In this document: piece by piece, positions 55,870-64,000 of the stretch
How the letters are laid out: every line of letters starts with the position of its first letter
How positions within the stretch are numbered: position 1 is the stretch's first letter
DNA from: Thunnus maccoyii
Lineage: Eukaryota > Chordata > Actinopteri > Scombriformes > Scombridae
Length of the DNA stretch: 64,000 bases
Direction: 5' to 3'
NCBI RefSeq assembly: GCF_910596095.1
Contig: NC_056548.1
Location: forward strand, 1,176,315 to 1,240,314
Notes under the pieces: generated by a model
What the model was told of the DNA's origin: nothing
The model's input: only the letters and a program-made list of their open reading frames with translations
Databases searched by the model: none
Translations under genes and position numbers: made by a program

Positions 55870-56285
55870 AGGACAATTCACAGTGTTTCTAGTGTGTCTT
55901 AAAACAATAGTCAGAAGCCCAAATGAACATTAAAGCTGTTTTTCTTGCTGTAATCAGTCCTCCTGTTCATACTGACCATTAGAAGATCCCTTCATAATGA
56001 CCTTACAATGGAAGTGATGGGGGACAAAATCCACAGTCCTCCTTCTGTGCAAAATATGTATTTCAAAGTTTATCTGAAGCTAATATGAAGCTTCAGCGTC
56101 CAAATGAGTCAAATCAAGTAGATATCTTTCAACGTTACAGTCTTTTTAGTGCCAAAGTCCCTCTTTTTGTTACTGTACTTCCACCTGCAGCTCAACAGGG
56201 AAACACTGTCCGAGGAAACACAAAGAGGGAATTTGATGCTAAAAAGACTGTAAATGTGTCAGATATCCACTTGATATGACTAACT
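55870..56285. mobile_element. Fold-back MITE, copy C (inverted)
   Basis: The inverted match of copy A, beginning TAGTGTGTCTTAAAACAATA and passing through TCCTCCTGTTCATACTGACC, ACAATGGAAGTGATGGGGGA and AATATGAAGCTTCAGCGTCC to GTCAGATATCCACTTGATAT. Its 64-codon frame is nearly identical to that of copy A because the repeat is conserved, not because it is coding. Confidence 0.75.
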
Positions 56286-56575
56286 CAGGGGGGAGCCAGT
56301 GCAATGACAACAGAATTGATGTTATATGTTGGTGTTTTCACTCTCATCAGGATCGTGGCAGCTCTGTTCTGGATGTACTGGAGCTTCTGGAGGCTCCTGC
56401 TAGGATCCCAGTGAAGAACACAGTGCAGTAGACCAGTCTGAAGGAGATAAAGGACAAGTTTCTCTACATCTGACAGCGTTAGAGAGAGAGATGAGGAGTT
56501 TACAGATGTCTTTGAGATGGCAGAAAGAAGCTTTGAACAGATATAAATGCTCTGCCTGAGAGACAAGACTCAGGG
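56286..56575 (-). mobile_element. L2-like LINE relic
   Basis: On the minus strand the frame reads DVEKLVLYLLQTGLL, SLQKLQYIQNRAATILMRVK and VVIALAPP. It resembles the block before the LINE C-terminus (KLVHAFVxSRLDYCNAL...LQLIQNAAARVLTxxxK). Several conserved residues are lost. Confidence 0.45.
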
Positions 56576-58379
56576 TAGAATAATTACAGGTAGTCGTGGA
56601 GAAGTTCGATGATTCGTGAATCGGCTCGTTAGAGTCAACAGAGCCGTTAAAATAACGGGATTAAGCGTCAATATGACCGGAAGTGAGACGTCTTTGCTTT
56701 AAAAAAATAAAATAAAGCAAAACATTCTTGAAACAACTTCAGACTCGAAATACAATTTCACTTTAAACAAAAACAAGTGGAAATCATAATTAGATTTAAA
56801 AAAAAAAAAAAAAAAAAAGATTGGCATAAGACATTGCAATTTGTATTTTAAGTAAAAAAAGAAATCCAGTGGTTTTTGTGCAGGAAACCTGAAACTAAAT
56901 AGGCTTAAAAAAAACTACAAATGCTCATTTTAAGTCATTAAGTCCTTAATTTACTTTATAATTAGCCCTAAAACTAAGATTTGCATGGCTATAATATTCA
57001 TGCTTTATTTATATTGCACATTTCATGACCAAGATGCATCTCAACGTACGATTCAACAGCAAAAACACCAAAAACAAGTTTAAAAGCAGACACACACACA
57101 CACACACAAGGAAGAAATGCAGTTACACAGTCACTAAAAAGAAATGAGAGAAAATCATAACAATTAAAACAGACAGCTGTTAGTTATAGGCTGTATTAAA
57201 AAGGTCCACTGAGTCAGTAAGTCTAATATTTAAAGGCAGAGTTCCATAGTGGCTAAAAGCAGCATCCTGAAAGGTTTTAACAACAATAACATCCTGCATT
57301 GTGTTGCTAACTTTTTGTACTTATAATTCTTATAATTCTAATGAATAAATAGAAATATTTATAAGTGTTTTTTATGATTTCTGTTTTCATTTTAACAGAA
57401 AACAATAACAAAAGTTAATCCCCAGAACCACTTATTTATTAATTGTAAATATACTGTAGATATTCTAACAAAATAGTTGATTATTGGTATTATTCCGTTT
57501 GAAAGTATGTTTGTATGTACAATAATTCATCTTTTATTTATCTGCTGAATTATGTCTGCAGATTATTTTTTATAATATATTTAAATGAATAAAACATGCA
57601 CTGAACAGCAGCTGTTTGTTTGTTTGATATTCTGTAATAACTGTTAAAATCATGTTATGTTAGGTGTGATGTAAAGTTCCTTCAGTACGGTTACAACTGG
57701 AATTATTAACATCAGTTTAATCGGCCACCTTGACTTGTTTTCTGTCTGTATTCAAAATCACAAACATGTTTATTGCCAAGTAGGTTTGCACATACGAGGA
57801 ATCTGCCTTTGTGTTGTGGTGCATAACAATCAGAAAATAGGAGCTAAGTGAAAATACAACTACCACAAAAGTCAGGTGAGCTGCAACGATCAGGCATTTA
57901 TTTGCCAACAAATAAATTAATCAGCAACTATTTTGATATTCGATTAATCGTTTTGGGTAATTTTTTTTTTTTTTAAAGTCCAAATTCTCTGATTGCAGCT
58001 TCTTAAGTGTGAATATTTTCTGGTTTCTTTAGTCTTTATGACAGTAAACTGAATATCTTTGAGTTGTGGATGAAACAAAACATTTCAGGACGTCATCTTT
58101 GGAAAACATTGACCCACATTTTTCACCATTTTCTGACATTTTATGGACCAAACATCTAATCAAATAATTGATAAAGAAAATAATTGTTAGTTGCAGCCCT
58201 AATCAAAAATAATATAAATTAAATTTTACAATAAATTAATCAGTAAAAAATATATTCTGAGTGAGGAGAGCTGTAAAGGAAGATATTGACCGAGAATGTG
58301 CAAATGTTCAGTATAAACAGTGTAAACAGTATATGTAAACTCTGACACTGTGGTGTTTTATTTTGAAGGCAGTAACCGG
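56576..58379. other. Intergenic upstream of heatr5a; one repeat copy
   Basis: AT-rich with homopolymer runs (A20 near 56800), a short (CA)n near 57090-57110, and one TTAGTTGCAGC repeat (57884-58202). No gene seen. Confidence 0.5.
57884..58202. repeat. 'TTAGTTGCAGC' interspersed repeat, best copy
   Basis: The left end AGCTGCAACGATCAGGCATT and right end AATTGTTAGTTGCAGCCCTA form weak inverted ends around a core with TTCTCTGATTGCAGCTTCTT, ACAGTAAACTGAATATC and TTCTGACATTTTATGGACCA. Related pieces occur near 7.7, 8.4, 9.8, 11.0, 35.9, 59.4 and 60.7 kb. Confidence 0.6.
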
Positions 58380-58566
58380 ATGTGGTCTCCCTCCGTTTCC
58401 GCTGACTTGACGCTCGCGGAGTTCAGTCAGTTGAGCCGCGGGCAGCTCAGCTGTTTGTACGGAGTCATTTAGAGCATCAAAACAAACTGAAATAAACTTT
58501 CTGCTCGTATGTTTGTGGACCGTCACCTTCCTGTACGGATTAACGACTTTTAACCGACACCAACAG
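58380..58566 (+). promoter_or_regulatory. Probable heatr5a promoter and non-coding first exon
   Basis: CpG-rich sequence (CTTGACGCTCGCGGAGTTC, GAGCCGCGGGCAGC) ends in ACCAACAG|GTAAACAG, a good donor, with no in-frame start that continues. It lies 2.8 kb before the coding start of heatr5a on the same strand, fitting a 5' untranslated exon. The transcription start is not visible. Confidence 0.45.
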
Positions 58567-58981
58567 GTAAACAGTCCCGTTATTTTCCCGGTTTGTGTGT
58601 GTAAACTTTTGCTCGTTAGCTAAACAGGTTAGCCACCCAATGCTAGCAGCGGAGCCTGTGTTAGCCTGCAGTTTGGTCCTTTAAGCAGAAATAAAGTCGC
58701 ATTTTTACGGTTTATCGCTTTTTGGGGGGGCGACAGAGATGTTGGTGTGTTTATATCAGCTGCTGTTGGCACTTTGGTGAATGTTGTGTTAATTAGTGAC
58801 GCTTTTATGGGTCTTTTCATGTGTGTTAAGGAGACTGTTTATGTTATTGTGGTTAATTAAAGGTGACTTTGAGGTTTATTTTGTATCTGTGAACATGAGC
58901 TGAAGCTTCATAATCCACGTTATCAGGAGATACTGAAGCTCAGTAAACACAAAGGGAAGGATTGTATATATAGTTCACAGT

Positions 58982-59110
58982 GTTGGAAAATAACTAAGTA
59001 CATTTACTCTAGTACTGTACTTAAGTACAATTTTGAGGTACTTGTACTTTATTTTATACTTATTCAGAGGAAAATATTGTACTTTCTACTCCACTACATT
59101 TATTTTATAT
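58982..59110 (-). mobile_element. Terminal fragment of the compound element
   Basis: GTTGGAAAATAACTAAGTAC, then TTGAGGTACTTGTACTTTA and ATATTGTACTTTCTACTCCA match the AAGTAC-rich end of the elements at 19.06 and 36.2 kb. The MITE and minisatellite parts are absent. Confidence 0.65.
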
Positions 59111-59575
59111 TTATTCATTTGTTACTGATCCACATTTCTCACCATTTTCTGACATTTTAAAGATCAAATGACTAATCAACTAAGCAAGAACATAATCATC
59201 AGATTAATTGATAATTGATATTGATTGAAAATAATGGTTAGTGATTGTGGAGCGGAGGCTTTTAAAGCATCAGATTAATGAACAATCAAACATTCAGCTG
59301 TCACACCATCAATTCATCTGTTGATTATTTTCCTTATTAAGTTATTAGTTGTTTGGTCCATAAAATGTCATAAAAGTGTCAAAGTCCAACATGACGTCCT
59401 TAAAGATCTTCAGTTTACTGTCACAGAGACTAAAGAAACCAGAAAATATTCACAGTTAAGAAGCTGCAATCAGAGAATTTCAATATTTTTTTCTCAAAAT
59501 GACTCAAAATGATCAATCAATTATTAAAATAATTGACTAATTGCTTAATGGACTGACTGTTGCAGCTTTAATTCA
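59110..59575. repeat. Copies of the 'TTAGTTGCAGC' interspersed repeat in intron 1 of heatr5a
   Basis: Contains TTTTCCTTATTAAGTTATTA, AGTCCAACATGACGTCCTTA, TTCAGTTTACTGTCACAGAG and AGAAGCTGCAATCAGAGAAT, and ends CTGACTGTTGCAGCTTTAAT, in the opposite sense to the copy at 57.9 kb. A further partial copy lies near 60600-60815. Confidence 0.55.
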
Positions 59576-61083
59576 TTTGTCCACATACATTTGGCCATGC
59601 AGGCTGTGTAGTTATGAATAGAAAATAAAGAAGGTAGATGATTAGTAACGATGGTGAAATATATAAGAAAGAGAAGAAGTTAAACAGCTGGCAGAATATT
59701 ATGAACTAAAATGATACTGATGGTACTGATATCTTCTTTTATTATTAATCACAACAGTTGTTTTTATCAATTAGTTCAACTGCAGAAAATTAATCACAAC
59801 GATGTTTATAATCTATTATTTATTTAAATGATTTTACAAGCTATAAGCCTGAAATGATCTGTTTCCATCGTCTGTTTCCTCCAGCAGGAAGCAGGATAAT
59901 GTCTCCATGTTATAATGAGCAGGTTATTATGGGATGTTTGAGGATGTTTTCTCCTTCATGACATCTTAAACTACTCTGCAGTAAAGTGTCTCTTTGAAGC
60001 AGAGTAGTGAGTTTTCTGTGGGACAGAAAGGTTATTTTTAGTCTCCCTGCGTCTCTGTGAATCAAGAATCTGTTGAATAATTCATGATCTTCTCTCTCTG
60101 TGAGTCTCTCAGATATTCCTCCAGCGTCCGGCGGCTCAGCTGCCAGCGTCTCTTCTTTCTCCTCTTGCTCCGTTAGCTCTCAGTGGAGGAACAAAGACCG
60201 AACAGTTCTGTCCCCCAAAAAACACAAAACGCTCCTTTTAGCAGCAGCTCTGACGGGTTTAATGTGTCCATCGGTTCGTCTTCCAGGTCGGGATTTTCCC
60301 ACAGAGCAACAGTGAAGGATCAGAGTGTCTGCAGGGCTTAAAAAGACTTAAAAACACTGAATGCAGTTTCCATAAAAAGTCTTAAAAAGGTGTTTTATAT
60401 ATTGAATATGGTCTCTTTCCTGCTGTAGACAGTAACATGCTGTAAGCAGCTGATCTGCTACAGTAACTGATCATTTTTCATCAGTTAATCCTTCCATCTA
60501 TATACTGCTGTTTATCTGGGTCCATGTCACTTTAATTTAATTCATATCATCAGGAATTATTGTCATATACCAGAGCTAACGATGAATATCAGTATGGATT
60601 AATGTGTTGATTATTTTCTTGATTGATCGATCAGCTGTTTGGTCGATAAAATGTCTTCAAATGTTTTGTTTTGTCCACATTCAAAGATCTTCAGTTTACT
60701 GTCATTTAAGAAGCTCGAATCAGAGAATTTTCTTCAAAAATGATTCACAACAATTAGTTGATTATCAAAATATTTAATAGTTGGCAACTAATTGATTAAC
60801 TGACCAATGGTTGTGTCTATAAAATATCAGGAAATAGTGAAAACAGCAGTTTTTCACAGAGCTCCTGGTTTAGTTCACATTTATTCATTTATGACACAGA
60901 AAAGCTGCAAATCTTCAACATTTTATCTTTAAAAACAGTTGCTGACGAATGAAAAACATTTCAGATACAAATTACTATTCAAAGCAAAGAGTGTTTCTGT
61001 TGTCATAAAACATTAATGTTAGTTATATATGTCAGATATTTACATCACATCATAACAGACGTCCACGTCGTCATCTTTACTGG

Positions 61084-61088
<5 letters not shown>

Positions 61089-61142
<54 letters not shown>
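61089..61142. repeat. (GT)n microsatellite
   Basis: About 27 uninterrupted GT units within intron 1 of heatr5a. Confidence 0.95.
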
Positions 61143-61144
<2 letters not shown>

Positions 61145-61319
61145 TTATGGTGGGTGCTGACATAATAAAGTTTGTGAGTCACTGGTCTAATGAAAATATG
61201 CCGTTGAGTTGCATTATGGGAAATGTAGGATCCAGTGTTTCTGCTACTTTGATTTGTTTTTTGTGATTTCCAAACGTCTCTGGACGGCCTCGTTAATTCT
61301 TCGCCGCTCTTGTGTTTAA

Positions 61320-64000
<2,681 letters not shown>

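Noticed and set aside
60113-60286. Possible alternative 5' exon of heatr5a (AG acceptor and GT donor around a CpG-containing stretch)
   Set aside because: The borders are acceptable but there is no coding continuity into 61410, and chance AG/GT pairs of this spacing are common.

Overview
This is a stretch of teleost (probably percomorph) genomic DNA. The evidence is short vertebrate exons with GT/AG junctions, single-exon and multi-exon immune genes of fish type, and dense fish repeats: L2-like LINEs, Tc1, Harbinger, DIRS, hAT MITEs, and (GATA)n, (ATT)n and (GT)n microsatellites. All calls come from reading the sequence and recalling families. No search or alignment was run.

Layout. 1-16.8 kb holds no intact gene. 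It contains fold-back MITEs, an L2 LINE inserted into a dead THAP-like gene, a variable 47-bp minisatellite inside a mobile element, and LTR-like and DIRS debris. 16.8-28.9 kb (+) carries a predicted seven-exon immunoglobulin-superfamily gene. All its junctions are phase 1 and the joined frame is open for 486 codons. Its order is signal, V-set, transmembrane, then three Ig-like units after the membrane segment. A single-exon TRIM E3 ligase gene (20.5-22.2 kb, +) sits inside its largest intron, and a 1.1-kb interstitial telomeric (TTAGGG)n tract sits inside a later one. 30.8-50.2 kb (-) holds two tandem dhrs13-like short-chain dehydrogenase genes, each encoding 318 aa. The downstream-lying copy has six exons and the other five, because one intron is precisely absent. 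A scrap of a further last exon lies between them. Their introns are loaded with LINE, Tc1, Harbinger and endogenous-retrovirus pieces. 54.0-54.6 kb (-) is hikeshi, the HSP70 nuclear import carrier, here in one uninterrupted 199-codon frame with a CpG-rich upstream region. 58.4-64.0 kb (+) is the 5' end of heatr5a: a probable non-coding first exon, then coding exons for the first 157 residues, running off the window.

Functionally the window joins an immune-type module (Ig receptor plus TRIM ligase) to unrelated cellular genes (retinoid-type SDRs, heat-shock import factor, endosomal trafficking HEAT-repeat protein). Nothing indicates that these act in one pathway. The most unusual item is the Ig gene. 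Its extracellular V domain keeps both canonical cysteines, but the Ig-like units encoded after the transmembrane exon lack the B-strand cysteine.
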